Source: Strongylocentrotus droebachiensis (taxonomy: Eukaryota > Echinodermata > Echinoidea > Camarodonta > Strongylocentrotidae). Taken from it: 64,000 bases of DNA. Each line of letters opens with the position of its first letter. Positions within the stretch are counted from its first letter, which is position 1. The stretch covers positions 62,001 through 126,000 of the forward strand of contig JAVYIG010004932.1 in assembly GCA_035222895.1 (NCBI GenBank), in the 5' to 3' direction. Below, in pieces: positions 12,971 to 25,065 of the stretch. Below the pieces are notes generated by a model. The model saw only the letters and a list, made by a program, of their open reading frames with translations, had not been told where the DNA came from and ran no database searches. The translations under genes and the position numbers were made by a program.

Positions 12971-13053
12971 GTGGGCGTTTCTTCCAACAATAATTCATCG
13001 CCAACAGAGGGACGTTTGTATTTGAAAAAAGAGAGAAAACCATATATCATTTT

Positions 13054-13060
13054 TGTGTGG

Positions 13061-13091
<31 letters not shown>

Positions 13092-13100
13092 TGGGTGGTA
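13054..13100 (+). repeat. (GT)n microsatellite
   Basis: About 18 GT repeats in a row followed by imperfect gtttgtgggtgg. Confidence 0.95.
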
Positions 13101-14261
13101 GGTGGCGAGCTCAGGAATGGCACATCAATTTTACCCATCACATTTTCCTAATCCGATGATCATTTGGTAATGGCGCAGCCTGTTGCCACAGATCTAACCC
13201 TGTACATTGTAAAGCATACCAAGTTTAAGAATGAATTCTTTTTCAGATTATACGGCAGCTGTCGTTTCAACAGGGTGATAGCTTTCATATTGCAATGGTT
13301 TTGTAGGACATGTAAGAGTCTTTAATTATATTTTGAAGAGAGGTGTCGCTGTCGGCAAATTTCGAAATTTAGAGTATTGTCGGCGTGTTGCAAATGTCCA
13401 TGATCTTTCTTTTATGCTCATTGGATTACACTTCTTTGTTACTACTGTTGGCAAAGTTGAGGAAATAATATCTAGTCACATATAAATGATAAGGCTATTT
13501 CGAGTTTATTATGATATTTTTGTTTCGGTCTAAATTTCTATGGAAATAATACCTTCATTCAAAATAGTCTACCAACGTTCCTTATCCTATAGTTCTGAAC
13601 TGACGTTGGGAGATGTTTATCTTAATATGATAAGAACTATAAGTTGCCCAATGAAATTGCTGAAGAGTGATCACACATCCCTTCTCTAAAGTTTGCGAAA
13701 TTTCTATTTCAACATTAAAGAGATGAAAGATTCTTGAAATATGGTGATTTATTTTAAAAGAAAGGTCTAGCATTTTTAGTACATATACATTTATATTCTT
13801 AAAAAATCTTGATATGACTAGATAATGACTGCCCTTTTGTGCTAAAACTAGACAAATTGAGTTTCAGAGCTAGTTGCTAATTTGGAAGCATTTGACCACA
13901 GCCCTTTACAGAATCGTTCTGACAATGACCCAATTGATGGGAGACGATTCGAAATGCGAAATTAATTTTCGATTTCCGATGGAATCATAAGCATCGACAG
14001 GGAGCAGGTGTCAGAGAGATGGATGCTGTTTTGAGAAAATAAATCAAGATGGAGCACTGTGGAAAGGTCATCGAGAATTCAGACAAATTGTATAAATCAT
14101 GTAGTGATTATCGCCTTAATAGACATCAGAATTTTGTGAACTTAAATGTCATCTTTACTTCATTGTCGTTAACAGAAGAGGTTGGAGTGATTGGTGTAGG
14201 TTTGTTGAACAATCGCATGCGTGGGCAATGGCACGTTCCCCTTATATAATGGTAGAAAAAC
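13101..14261. other. No gene recognised
   Basis: AT-rich sequence without a recognised repeat or coding domain. Confidence 0.4.
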
Positions 14262-14265
14262 AGTA

Positions 14266-14316
<51 letters not shown>

Positions 14317-14320
14317 AAAG
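14262..14320 (+). repeat. (GA)n microsatellite
   Basis: Nearly perfect (GA)n of about 45 bp with flanking purine-rich sequence. The overlapping open frame 14221-14433 encodes only Arg-Glu repeats and is not a gene. Confidence 0.95.
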
Positions 14321-14810
14321 GGGAGGCGAAGGCGATTTACAGAAAAGATGACTCGACCCCTTCTAACATCCTCCCTTTCGATGGCCGTATTCTTTCGCAT
14401 TTCGTGCATCTAGTGAGACCCTCACCCCCTTGACAGCACTGCCCCCCCCCCCCCCCGTCATTGGATGGACGCTGCTGTTCGTGGGGAGTCTTGGAATCTG
14501 GATGTCGGTCAAAGTCGCATATATTTGATGAAACTATATGGTTTTCTGTCCGTCAAATCTGTAGCAGGGTGTCCCATTATTTCACAGATTAGTTTTTTAA
14601 ACCATCAATATGATCAAATTAGTAGGTAATGATGTTTGATTAAAATCCTCGACTTCTTTGTCGTAACTGTTTTGATCTTTGTAGGTACATCCTTATGAAA
14701 TAATCATCCCATGATCATTGACGGTGAGAGAGACGTATTTTTAAATACTGCTATGATTATAAAAATAGTCGAGGATAAGTTTTGTTGATGATGTCTAAGT
14801 GAAGGTGTGG

Positions 14811-14813
<3 letters not shown>

Positions 14814-14851
<38 letters not shown>

Positions 14852-14860
14852 AGCGTGTGT
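14814..14860 (+). repeat. (GT)n microsatellite
   Basis: (GT)n of about 36 bp with a few imperfect units after it. The minus-strand Thr-His frame across it (14704-14889) is a low-complexity artefact. Confidence 0.95.
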
Positions 14861-14892
14861 ATCGGTGGGATATGTGGAAAATAGAGCAATTT

Positions 14893-15213
14893 GCTTAGTC
14901 TAGTAGTTTAATCACTGGACATACAAAGGTCATGGATTCGGCGCGGCTTGTAAGTCATTGAGCAAGGCATTGTTATCATCATTGCTCCCCTTCCCCCAGG
15001 TGATAAATGGGTACCCATTGGGTATTGTGACTGGATTATAATGTGCAAACCCTTAAAATGGCAACTAGCTGGAATGCTCCAAATTGAGTGGATAATGTGT
15101 ACTGTCATGTGCAGAATAGTAGTGGAATCCAGTGAACGGGGTAATAATTACATTCTAAGCGCTGTTTGTCAGAGCTGTTTGTCAGAGCGCTTTATAATAA
15201 ATGGCTATATTGA
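14893..15213 (+). mobile_element. Old tRNA-derived SINE
   Basis: The 5' part resembles a tRNA gene with an A-box-like word (TTAGTCTAGTAG) and a B-box-like word (GGTCATGGATTCGG) about 40 bp apart. Then comes the shared SINE body: a gagcaaggcattg word, the cccaggtgataaatgggtac word, and a 3' end with agcgctttataataaatgg. The same order is seen in the copies at 48127, 50681 and 53879. A short duplication of gctgtttgtcaga lies near the 3' end. The tail is degraded, so this is an old copy. Confidence 0.65.
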
Positions 15214-15323
15214 GAATTGTTTGATTACCAAGAGAAGGGCATTAGTGCATCGACTTGATTTTGAGGCATAGACTTTATGGTTTCGAGATTATTATTTTAT
15301 CCAACGGTTCACTAGGTGGGCAC

Positions 15324-15371
15324 TCCCCCCCCCCCCCTCCCCTCCCCCCTCCCCCCTCCCCCCCCCCCCCC
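15324..15371 (+). repeat. C-rich tract
   Basis: About 48 bp of C runs separated by single T residues. The Gly-rich minus-strand frame at 15275-15457 is an artefact of it. Confidence 0.95.
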
Positions 15372-16577
15372 GTCGTAAAATCTAAATAAATATTTAAAGG
15401 GAGAGTTAGAGTGAAAAGAAAAAACAGATGAGCAGGCAGATTTAGTTTAAGAAACATCCTTTCACATCAGCTCGTTACTCGATGGCTTCGTTCAGTCGCA
15501 TTTCTTTCTCCATGCATTTAGTATGTCTGATGCTTCCCAAATAATACCGACGCCTCCTCCCCACTGCTAGCCTCCTCTTTGCTAATGATTTCTATCACAT
15601 GTCATAATGTAAAAAAAAAGAATAATGTTTCATTGACCGAATGAAGTTGTTGAGAGGTCTTATTGCAAGATGTTTAACATGAAATTAACAAAAACTTGTT
15701 TACCATTAACGGGATAGATTGAGTTATAAAATCACGCTACAAATCGCAGTCACTACTAGGTCATGCCTTCATGGGGATGGGAATAAATATTCGATGGCCC
15801 ATGAACTCAAAATTTGTTTTTGTGTCATCACCATTATAGGGGATCATTACAGGAGCATATCCGCTCATATCACCTTTTATTTGTTCCAGAATTATGCGAT
15901 CGCAAAATTGGGCCATTATCCTCGCCAGCACCCAACCTAACCTTAGGATTTGGGTATGTATCCTTATTATATTGCAATCAGATCCGTGACTTATTGAGCC
16001 AAAAGTTCAGGACACATCACCCATCATCGGGAAAAAGGAGTCGTTAACAAGACTTGCCCCCTAAATATAGCTAAACCAATTGACACACAATGTCACAACG
16101 ACCTACATAAAGGAAAATCGTGGTGTATGGTACTTTGCAATCATTGTTCAATAGAGAATACCCGTCACGCAATCTTACGACGCCTAAAGAAATAGAACTC
16201 CGTGTACTGTAAGGTAACGTCTCAGGTCTCCCGTCGTCTTCTCCAGTCACGAAACAAACGACAAATTGCCAGAGTTCCATTACAAAAAACGGAAAATATA
16301 TACCGTTTTCCCTTCATCTCTTTACATTTTCCACCGGGAGGCTGGAGTCGATTTTGTAAACATGATTTAGTAAATATGTTACCAGAGCTCGACTGAGCAA
16401 GTGCCCTCTCCCTGGGTATAAAGAGGGCGCTGCTACCTTGGCGCCGTGAGCGAAAATGTAGCTGGATTTTCTTTTGTTTTTTAAAAGGTGATTATAGATT
16501 ATGACCATCTACACCAACAAGTTAGTTTGAAGAAATATACCATTAATTATAGTATAGCAGAAAAATATGGGTTAGAT
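15372..16577. other. No gene recognised
   Basis: AT-rich sequence with overlapping short frames at 15719-15940, 15814-16047 and 16071-16508. None has a recognisable domain. Confidence 0.4.
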
Positions 16578-16620
16578 AAATGGTGATGTCATCATACTAT
16601 TTATGATGACATCACGATTT
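16578..16620. repeat. Short perfect hairpin with CRE-like half sites
   Basis: GTGATGTCATCAT (16583-16595) and ATGATGACATCAC (16603-16615) form a perfect 13-bp stem with a 7-nt loop. The outer AAAT/ATTT extends it imperfectly. Each arm contains TGATGTCA or its complement, a word close to bZIP CRE/AP-1 sites. Confidence 0.7.
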
Positions 16621-17847
16621 GAGCATTTCGTGAAAAGAATATGGCGTTTTATAAATACTAAATTCAATAATAATAATAACTATCATTATTATTGTCATGC
16701 TTTCTGAGGAAAAATAATTTCATTTTGTTCAAAGTATGCCTGTATCATAACAACACCACACATATATTGAAATTCGTGGCATATTGGTCAATACTGCCGA
16801 TATAAATTTGATTATTTTATACTACGTCACGTCTACTAGGACATGGCGATAACTAGTGCACGGGAGTGTGTTTTCACACAGAAAGTAAGGTGTCACTCTC
16901 ATTATGTGTACATGTTGCCTAGATAAAATCTCATGTCTAACAATTGTTAGCATCATGGTTCAAAATGAAGCCCATTTGGTGATCTTGATATTGCGCTACG
17001 TGACCTCTAGGCGTAGCACGTTTTCTTTCAGATCACCCTGTGGGCAACAGTTTGACCTATAACCCCTTAAAGCATTCTATATTCTGTACATTATTAATTC
17101 CATTACGATGTCATTAATTTGGCCTTTATTTTCTCACTCATTTCTAATGGCTCATTACTTATCTTGTTTTAGATATGTCTATAAATTCAGCAGATATCGT
17201 AAGTCTTTTACATTAAGTATAAGCATGATAAGACTTGTTGAATTAAAAAGTTGTTTTCTTTCACCACCATAATAATGTGAGTATGTGACTACCTTCTTAC
17301 AAATGTGTGGGGAAATTGAGCAAGACACTTCAACAATTTTCAGCCTTTCAAACAATTACGTGTCCTTATACTCCTACGAAAGTGAAGTTCAATGGGTTTA
17401 ATTTTCACTAGAAATAATCCCAACAGATTGATGGCAGAGATTATCGAACACGAAGCAAATGGCGATGTTGGAATTAAATGCTTGGGGTTTAATGTCGCCA
17501 CGATGTGTCCTGCCCATCATACAATCTATTTTTTAGAACTTTATGAATAATCCCAGTATTTATATCAGATTTAGTTCACACCTAGACATGAATTTTAGTC
17601 AAGATTTCTCGCCCGAGCTGTCATTCATATCCAAGCAGTTTTTGAGCTGCTATGCATAAATCATGTTAATTAAAAGACAGGTAACGACACAGTTTGCTAC
17701 GCTCTCAGCTGGGTAATCATTTACAACAAAAATACACAAAGAGAAACAAGATTGAGTTAATAATAAAAGGAAAGTCAATACACAAGGTAAGTAACGAAAT
17801 GATATGGATTTTATTCCTAGCTCTCGATTTTAAATACTTACTTATCA
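16621..17847. other. No gene recognised
   Basis: AT-rich sequence with a short (AAT)n patch at 16666-16690. No domain or TIR seen. Confidence 0.4.
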
Positions 17848-17864
17848 CCCCCCCCCCCCCCCCC
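17848..17864 (+). repeat. Poly-C run of 17
   Basis: Homopolymer run inside the spurious open frame 17694-17978. Confidence 0.95.
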
Positions 17865-17995
17865 ACTCCCTACTCCCGTCGGTGTAAACGAATGAATCAT
17901 CCGCCACCTTATATATTACTCTATATAAACGTTGTCTTGAATTCTAGTAATGACCGACAATTACTTTTGATATATTAAAGTAAATGACAGACGAA

Positions 17996-17996
17996 C

Positions 17997-18034
<38 letters not shown>
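17996..18034 (+). repeat. (AT)n microsatellite
   Basis: About 19 AT repeats, one phase break, self-complementary. Confidence 0.95.
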
Positions 18035-18439
18035 GATATAAACTAGATTATAATGAAAATTATCTAACAAACAAAGTTGTTCTAAAAAATTGTACAGGAG
18101 GAAATTATGTCTGAACCAGCACACTACTTTTTTATTCTTTATTATGAAAATATTGGTAGTAAAAAAACTAGAGCTAACATATTAGGACATTTTATTTTGT
18201 CATTTTTTATTTTCTTGGCTGACACATGACCATGATACATAATTGAAATGCGAAGCAAATCGTTTTAGAAACAGTGCAATACCATACTGCATTTATTTCC
18301 TGAATTGCTATTGATTTTGTATGATGTTGCTTCTGATATGAAAACCATTTATTTATAAGCACCTTTTCTGTCTATGTTTCGATTCTATATGTAATGTTCC
18401 CACATACTTTATATGTATTATGTGCACTTTTTATCAATA

Positions 18440-18562
18440 CTTTTACTACAATAGAAAAATGTTCATGTCAGCCCTTGGGACGCCGACAATGTATATTTTA
18501 TTTTGCTCAATGTTTGAATCTTGGAATATACATTGAATCAAATTGAATCGAATTGAATTGAA
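18440..18562 (+). mobile_element. Possible LINE 3' tail
   Basis: A 3'-UTR-like stretch (cagcccttgggacgccgac ... aatgtttgaatcttgg) ends in (AATTG)n-type direct repeats (caaattgaatcgaattgaat). Terminal short tandem repeats of this kind are characteristic of CR1/L2-type LINE insertions. No coding part remains, so the family is uncertain. Confidence 0.35.
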
Positions 18563-21239
18563 CCTTATAGTGGGTTGATGTTGATGTTTTTGAATTATAA
18601 AATATTTATTCGAAGACTAAAAAGACTTTGAAACTTTGACCTTTAGAAATACGGTATTTCATTAGGTAAAACAAGGTCAACTAACCGGGTTATTCCTATT
18701 CTTACCTGCTTCACGTTTTAATGTAGTTTGTGACAGACGGTATATTGCCTACGGATTGTTGTGGTGAGGTACTCTATTTTTCTTTCGGAATAATTTAGAA
18801 CTACTTACGTAGTAAGAGTCCTGTTATCGAAGAGGGAGTAAGAGGAGGTATATATCATAATTTAACCTTCTTTTAGTGTACTATCATTTCTGTCTCTCTA
18901 TTTTTCTTAGTTTAATTCAATACCTTATTTGTTGATTTGTTCTCTTTTTCTCGTGGAGTCAACAGCTTTCCCTGGCTCTTTGACCATTAACGGGTGTGGG
19001 GTCAGACATGTGACCATGAGCCCATATGTAGCTACGCCTCTGATTAAAATGCAAGTCAGGCTGCATGTCAAGAAAAGATCTCTCTCTCTCTCTCTCTCTT
19101 CTATCCTTTTCTTTCAGAATCATTCCATTAACCCCCTCCCCGTCTTACCTCTTTAAACCTGAAAACAATTTATCATTTCGCCATCCCTTGCTCCCCCGAC
19201 AGATCCATTTCAGTAATTATACGCATGACATATGCCTCCAATCTGGTCGCCCTGTAAATTTCCACACCTTTCTCCGTGCCTGCGATTTCCTCCTGGACAT
19301 TAGTTTAACCCGACTCCGGGTTTGGGGGCAGGTGTGTGCCTTCAAAACCCCATTTTCTCGATACCCATCTCTTATTTCTTTCCCCATAATGCTATAATCA
19401 AACCTATTTTAGTACGGATAGAACGCCCAAGGATGCCGTGTGCAGCGCCCTTGTGTGTGCATAAGCGTATTTAACTGCGTCATTCACGTATAACAAAACA
19501 CCCACCGAACATAACATTTTCATCTCTATTATTGCTATTATGTGTTCGTGCAAAAACAAACATACAAAAACACGAGTTGAAACTATTGAGAAAATTATAA
19601 ATCAAGAAATATTATACGCAAGCCTCCAAATTCTATCTTTCTGGTCAAAGAATCCCGAACTTCGTGTAAAATGACTGATTGCGCAGACATGGGAACTTGT
19701 GATTTCGCAACGTCAAAATTGACACAGCCGCATTTTCTGATAAAAATTACGCTTGGAGAAACCTTTGGCACACTTATTTTTTAGAATATGAGGACTGATA
19801 TAAGCTGAAACTTTAGTGGAAAGTCAATTTCAATCAAAACCTAGAGTGTTCTGATATAAGGCTCACCATCATAGATGTATGTGTGTACGTGGGTGGTGTG
19901 AGGAAGATTGGTCTTTCTATGGTCGTAGGCATAAGGAATATAATACATATACGCGTATGGCAATTTTGTTTCATAATTGGACGTTTGTTGATAACATATA
20001 AGGTTCATCGGAAAGTCTTTATAAATCTAGAAAAAAGCTTTTTTCTTAAAAAATATTCGGACGAGATATTTAGGTTATTCTTTGTCAATTATTGTATTCA
20101 AAATGATGCTGGAAAGAGATCAGGAAAATACATAACACGATAGCAACTGTTTTCGAAATACCAACCCACGCGATTCCAATACACTGTACAAGAGGGTATT
20201 GAAATTGGCCTTGAGTTGAATTTTTGAAAAATAGTTGCGATCGTATATTTTATTTCATAATACGCAAACGTAATAAATGAGTATACGCTACGATGAATTG
20301 ACAGTTCATCTACAAAGTATCTTAACAAGGCCAACTTCTAACTTTATCTATGAATTGCATCATAATTTTGTTTAAATAGTTGATGTGAAAAGTATGGAAC
20401 TCACTTTATTTCAGAACGACAGCAAAAAAAAAGGGAGAACGAAACATGGAATATGACGGATGCACGGGTTAAGAGTGAGGTGACTATACTTTTGCAAATG
20501 AATTATTTATTTGATTCTGATAAACATCACCAACTCATTTGCGGCAGTGTAGCGTCATGGCGGTACTTTGCTCCTTGGTTAGGTTCGCTGCTTGTTCTAC
20601 ATGTTTATTTCGCTGGCATTTTATTCTATAAAAACAAGACGTTTAGGTTTAATCTATCATTGTGCTTTGAGCATCGGCAAACCGTTGTCGAAAAAAGGTA
20701 TGTCATTATTTTTGGCCGTGATTTAATTCCAAACGCATCGTAATCAAAACAATCTATAATTCGCTTGATTTGATATCTTAGCGCTTGAATATAAAACACA
20801 GATAATTATTTTAGAAATTTAAAACAACATTTACCTTTTAAACCATTCTTTTAAATATTTTGATTGTTATGAAATGCTTTGATATTTCGACAATTTCTAG
20901 TCGGGACGTTTGTTTTGTAAAGACATTTGATGTTTCTTACATTAATTACAAACTTTGCGTCAGTTTCTTTCAGAGTAATTTTTTTTTTATTGTATTCAAA
21001 AAATATTTCCCTCCAGTTTCCCCCACCTTTCAGCTCATTCCCGACTATTCTTTCTCTTTATGAGCCCCCTTTCTTGTTAATATTTATGTAAGTTCTGTTC
21101 TTCCCTCTATCATTTTGCTGCCGGTTCTATTCTTCATAATATCTACCTCGGTTCTATTTGTCGTTTTGAATTTCGAACACATTGACATATGTATATAAAC
21201 AGATAGATGTATAAATTGATAGATGTATAGATAAATTGG
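18563..21239. other. No gene recognised
   Basis: Mostly AT-rich. It includes a (CT)n run at 19078-19101 and, at about 19020-19040, gtagctacgcctctg, the complement of the CAGWGGCGTAGC-like terminus seen elsewhere, which suggests the right end of a small DNA transposon. The open frames at 18929-19156 and 19065-19397 run through the CT repeat and are not supported. Confidence 0.35.
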
Positions 21240-21289
21240 AGAGAGGGAGTGAGTGAAGGCGAGAGAGAGAGAGGGAGGGGAGGGAGGCA

Positions 21290-21329
<40 letters not shown>

Positions 21330-21520
21330 GTCAGAGAAAAGAAAAAAAGAAATAGAGGGAATACAAAGAGTGGATAAAGGGGAATAGAGTAAGTAATGGA
21401 GAGTCAGAAGAAATAAATAGACATAGACAAAGATGGGGAGCGAGAAAAAATAGAAGAAGAAAAAGTAAAAGAAGGAGGGAGAAAAAGAAGAAAAGAAGGA
21501 CAGAGGTGGGACTGATATAA
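21240..21520 (+). repeat. Purine-rich GA tract
   Basis: About 280 bp almost wholly purine on the plus strand, with a (GA)n core at 21293-21324 and decayed gaaaaagaag repeats after it. It could form triplex DNA. It ends next to a short dyad, tgatataattattatatca. Confidence 0.9.
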
Positions 21521-22982
21521 TTATTATATCAAGTCAGTGTTCTGCAAATGACAATGATAACCTTAATAATTTATTCATAGGCTAGGCACAATCCTAAATA
21601 TATACATGCTTGTCATCTTGCATCGATTGTATCACTAAACTAGGGCAAACGTGACAAAAATGATAGAGTATTGTATTTTTGGTATTCCTTCTCTTCTCCA
21701 AATATTCATATTTCATGATGACCGACGATTCGGAGATCGACACCCACGTATATAGACATTCAGAAAATATTGATCTTGATATGAAGCCCTTTTGTTCAAT
21801 AACAACATCTCTTTTTGAAAGGCATGTGATGGTGTTTTTAAACATATTTTACTTGTTATTTTATTGAGGAAAAAAAATGAACACATGAAATTAATAAATA
21901 CATGAAATAGTGAATAAATAAATACATGAAATAGTGAATAAATAAATAACTAAAATAATGATTAGATGGATGAGTCAATAAATGAATAAATATTTAAACA
22001 GATAGATTAATGACTGTACTCGGATAGACATTTGCGCATACAAATTAAATTAAAACAATCTGTATTTAAAGACCACAAATGGCCTATGTAGACGAGCGGT
22101 TGTTATGCACAAGTTCTCATAGTTCATGTTTCAACGAGAAACACTCCACAAAGATTTGTTTGTGTGTCTTTCTTTCTGTTATAAACATGTTGTCACTAAG
22201 ACAGATTTGACAGTATAGGCTTGTTTTTTAACTGTAACGCTAACCAACCAACCCCCATGAAGAAAAAAGTCCCGACCGAATGAAAAGTGTCTCTCTCAAT
22301 TATTTCACCCGAGGTGAAAACATTTTCTTTCTCATTCCTTATCTGATGAATAACTTTTGTTTGCTCTTCGAGAAATGACCACTGCCTATGTTGTACAACG
22401 CTTTTTTCCTTACAAAGAAACTGTACTTTTTGGTGGCTTACCACAAACTGCTGCTTATCCGATCGCGGGTACAAGTACCTGCACATCTTTCTTCAATTAT
22501 CCAAACATCTACGTTATACATCTACATCTCTTCTATTATTGTCTGCGGTTGCTAGAAAGTGCTCAATAGTAAAGACGTTTTAACTTACGTATGTCCCTTC
22601 GTGATCAATATTAATCGTTCTCACTTCCTGCAGAATAAAACTTGAGACCCTATTTTTGTTTTTTTGTTTTTCGAGTTGGGGGGGGGGGGGTGGCGAATAT
22701 AAACTGGCACACAAACACATCTCATTGAAATTGAATACATAGAAAAGTAAAACTGTTTCTTTAAAACTTTTTTTTTGCCAAGTGGACAGATGGAAGTATT
22801 TATTTTTTAGACACTTTACAAATAATGTTATTTTCCATGATCGTTTATATTATCCATCTCTGGTTCTTTTGAGTAAGTTCGTTACCTTCATTGTGCTCCA
22901 TATTCTGTTATTTGTTGTTTTTATTGTGTTTTTGTACTGTTTTATTGTTATATTTCGAATCTTTGCTACCTTGCTTTGATCA
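21521..22982. other. No gene recognised
   Basis: AT-rich, with aaataaatacatgaaatagtg repeated imperfectly at about 21890-21950, a 13-G run at 22678-22690, and short frames on both strands without recognisable domains. Confidence 0.4.
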
Positions 22983-23228
22983 TTAATTTTCTTTGAATGT
23001 TACCTCCTCTGTAGACGATCGTTTGTTTGCATGTGCTAATAATTCCTTCCGCGTAACACGAGACCTTTTTCCTCCGTTTTTCGCTAAGTATCTATCATGT
23101 ATTGTGTCTTTTCGTAAACAGGTCTCTTCATCACAATCAATATCAAAATGTTTACAAAGGTAACCAAGAAGTCGAACCTTGGTTTTTTTTCTTCTCCTCA
23201 CTGAACATGTTCTTCTTTTGTTATTCAT
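22983..23228 (-). CDS. Unrecognised basic ORF, possible exon
   Basis: An 81-codon minus-strand frame of protein-like composition. It starts with a Lys/Arg-rich segment, followed by LLGYLCKHFDIDCDEETC, then LRKDTIHDRYLAKNG, then VTRKELLAHANKR. The sequence upstream on the same strand contains a weaker relative of the same segment (LYICEQLGCDEENV in another frame, about 23290-23335), which suggests an internally duplicated domain. The middle (hydrophobic helix, acidic turn, basic helix with a Tyr) vaguely recalls RFX- or primase-type winged helices, but I cannot make that assignment. It may be an exon or a decayed mobile-element gene. Confidence 0.25.
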   Translation of the reverse strand: MNNKRRTCSVRRRKKTKVRLLGYLCKHFDIDCDEETCLRKDTIHDRYLAKNGGKRSRVTRKELLAHANKRSSTEEVTFKEN

Positions 23229-23262
23229 AATAACTTGGAATTATTAAAAATGTAATACAAGC

Positions 23263-23631
23263 CTAATTTGTGTCTCTCTTCTCATCGAACATTTTCCTCA
23301 TCACAACCAAGTTGTTCACAAATGTAAAGGGAAAAAAATGTTTTATTCCTGCTTCGTTTTTTGGTACCACCTCAGACATATGAACCTTTATCAGATTGCC
23401 GTTGGGGATACAAACGTGACATTTCTTTCTTGTAGAATCGGGGGCATAAAGGCGTAAACGATATGAACAATTGGATATTGATTTCAGCACGAGAGCACGC
23501 AACAATATCAATTTTCCGGAACAAGTTGAGCATCTCTCACAACCGATTATATAATTCATGTGGAAACTCAACACCGTCGTTGATTCGTGACCTACTTTCA
23601 ACCGGAGATCAATTTGATATCTCGATGACAA
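23263..23631 (-). CDS. Unrecognised ORF, probably broken
   Basis: A 122-codon minus-strand frame just upstream of the 22983-23228 frame and on the same strand. It contains CERCSTC, KKCHVCIPNGNLIKVH and VVPKNEAGIKHFF. Near 23330 the likely true frame shifts: a neighbouring frame reads LYICEQLGCDEENV, similar to LCKHFDIDCDEETC in the downstream frame. A decayed coding region with at least one frameshift would explain this. No signal peptide or known domain is visible. Confidence 0.22.
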   Translation of the reverse strand: MSSRYQIDLRLKVGHESTTVLSFHMNYIIGCERCSTCSGKLILLRALVLKSISNCSYRLRLYAPDSTRKKCHVCIPNGNLIKVHMSEVVPKNEAGIKHFFPFTFVNNLVVMRKMFDEKRDTN

Positions 23632-24080
23632 TTGTTTTTCAGGCTATAAATGTATAGTCATATCTGAATCAAAAGATCGTTTTTGATGGAGCATCACTCT
23701 GACAGCGTGTGTTTTCTATCTTGTATTGTACCAAAACGGCTCTGATTCTTTTCCCTTTCTTCCCCACGTTTAAAAGATTTCCTTCAACCCCTGTTCTTTT
23801 TCGGTAAATTAAATTTAGTTAGTCGATCCTTTATTCACTGTCATGACATGCATGAGGTGTTATTCTGAAAATTGCTTTATTTTTGTGACATCGGTAGATA
23901 TTCACATTTTCAAACCAAATCTAAACCTACAGAGCATCATTGATTGATGACAATTGCATGATTTGCAGCGAAAGCGTAAGATATTCTACCCAACGCCAAA
24001 GAACAGATTCAACTCTGCATCAGCAGAAGCAACAAGGGAACATAGTGATTTGAGTACTATCATAATCACTTTGTGCCACT
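23632..24080. other. No gene recognised
   Basis: AT-rich sequence between the unrecognised ORF pair and a SINE head. No repeat or TIR seen. Confidence 0.4.
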
Positions 24081-24184
24081 AATAATCAATGCCTTACGAA
24101 CAGAGTACTGGTGCTTGTACCTCGACTTCGGGACCTCACATCAACTAGGCTACTGCTTTACCACTGAGCCAAAAAGTCCACCCG
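24081..24184 (-). mobile_element. SINE 5' (tRNA-like) head, antisense
   Basis: On the minus strand this reads TTTGGCTCAGTGGTAAAGCA (A-box-like), then gaggtcccgaagtcgaggta (B-box position), then a gtaaggcattgatta word. The same head is found in sense at 53785. Only the first 100 bp or so is present, so it is truncated. Confidence 0.6.
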
Positions 24185-24589
24185 TTGATTTGATTTCCCC
24201 CCTGATATTTTTCCCTGATCGATATCAGTGATCTCCCATAAAAATAGGGAAATATCCGATTAATCAAAATTTGAATCTTCATTAATCTTATTAAACTAGA
24301 AAGCCCTGATGGCAGACAACATTTCAATGACCTTCTTCATGTGACAATCAATCTGTCAAAATCTGTCACCGTGCGATTTGGAGCACCTGCCCAAAGGAGA
24401 TAGATCAGCAGAAGCAACTCTTTATATACAATTATATAATGTATATATTTTATGTACAGTATATTCGTATTACATATTCTACTTCTTTGTTTGCAAGTCC
24501 GCCTCTAGTGTCCGTTAAACAATATTATATACCTCATAGTAGATTGTCATTCGCTGATTGGTCAAAACTATATCACATGACAAGGAGCG

Positions 24590-24647
24590 TTTCGATCTAT
24601 CATTGCGTCAGAGGGTTTGATAACTACTATCAAACCCTGTGATAGAA
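24590..24647. repeat. Hairpin, 11-bp perfect core
   Basis: AGGGTTTGATA (24612-24622) and TATCAAACCCT (24628-24638) flank a 5-nt loop. Outside, TCTATCA pairs with TGATAGA after a short bulge, making an imperfect stem of about 50 nt overall. Confidence 0.7.
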
Positions 24648-24858
24648 CTCCTAACCCCTGCGCGACTTTTTCACACACACAGCATACAAGATTTCAAATG
24701 CGCGCTCAAGCCATGCAAATTACGCTGGGCCGCAGTAACTGCATTACCTTACTGCAATAGCTTCAAAAGACTGTAAATATATTATTGTGATGAGCATATA
24801 GACTATTAATATTGGATTTATTTTCTAGACCTATTCATGAATCAATGAAAAGGATGAG

Positions 24859-25037
24859 GTATATAAAATAAATATGGACTGCTCTGTAATCGGATGGTGG
24901 AGAAAATTATCACTCCCTCGGTTGTGTTCATACCGGCCCTTCTATCACCCCTCGTGGGTGATAGAAGGGCCGGTATGAACACCACCTTGTGAGTGATAAT
25001 TCCCACATCATCCTCATGAGCAGTCAATATTTGTATA
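24859..25037. repeat. Long near-perfect foldback (about 180 bp)
   Basis: The core is a perfect 27-bp inverted repeat, 24924-24950 against 24956-24982, with the 5-nt loop CTCGT. The arms contain CATACCGGCCCTTCTATCAC. Homology continues outward with small bulges: ATTATCACTC pairs with GAGTGATAAT, GATGGTGG with a CATCATCC-type partner, AATATGGACTGCTC with GAGCAGTCAATATT, and finally GTATA with TATAC. It could be a young foldback MITE or a locus giving a hairpin RNA. The open frame at 24842-25027 simply runs through it. Confidence 0.9.
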
Positions 25038-25065
25038 CTAGTCTACAGCGGGGACGGGGTCATTC

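Noticed and set aside
21890..21960. Satellite of aaataaatacatgaaatagtg
   Set aside because: Only two to three imperfect units in AT-rich DNA; not enough to call an array.
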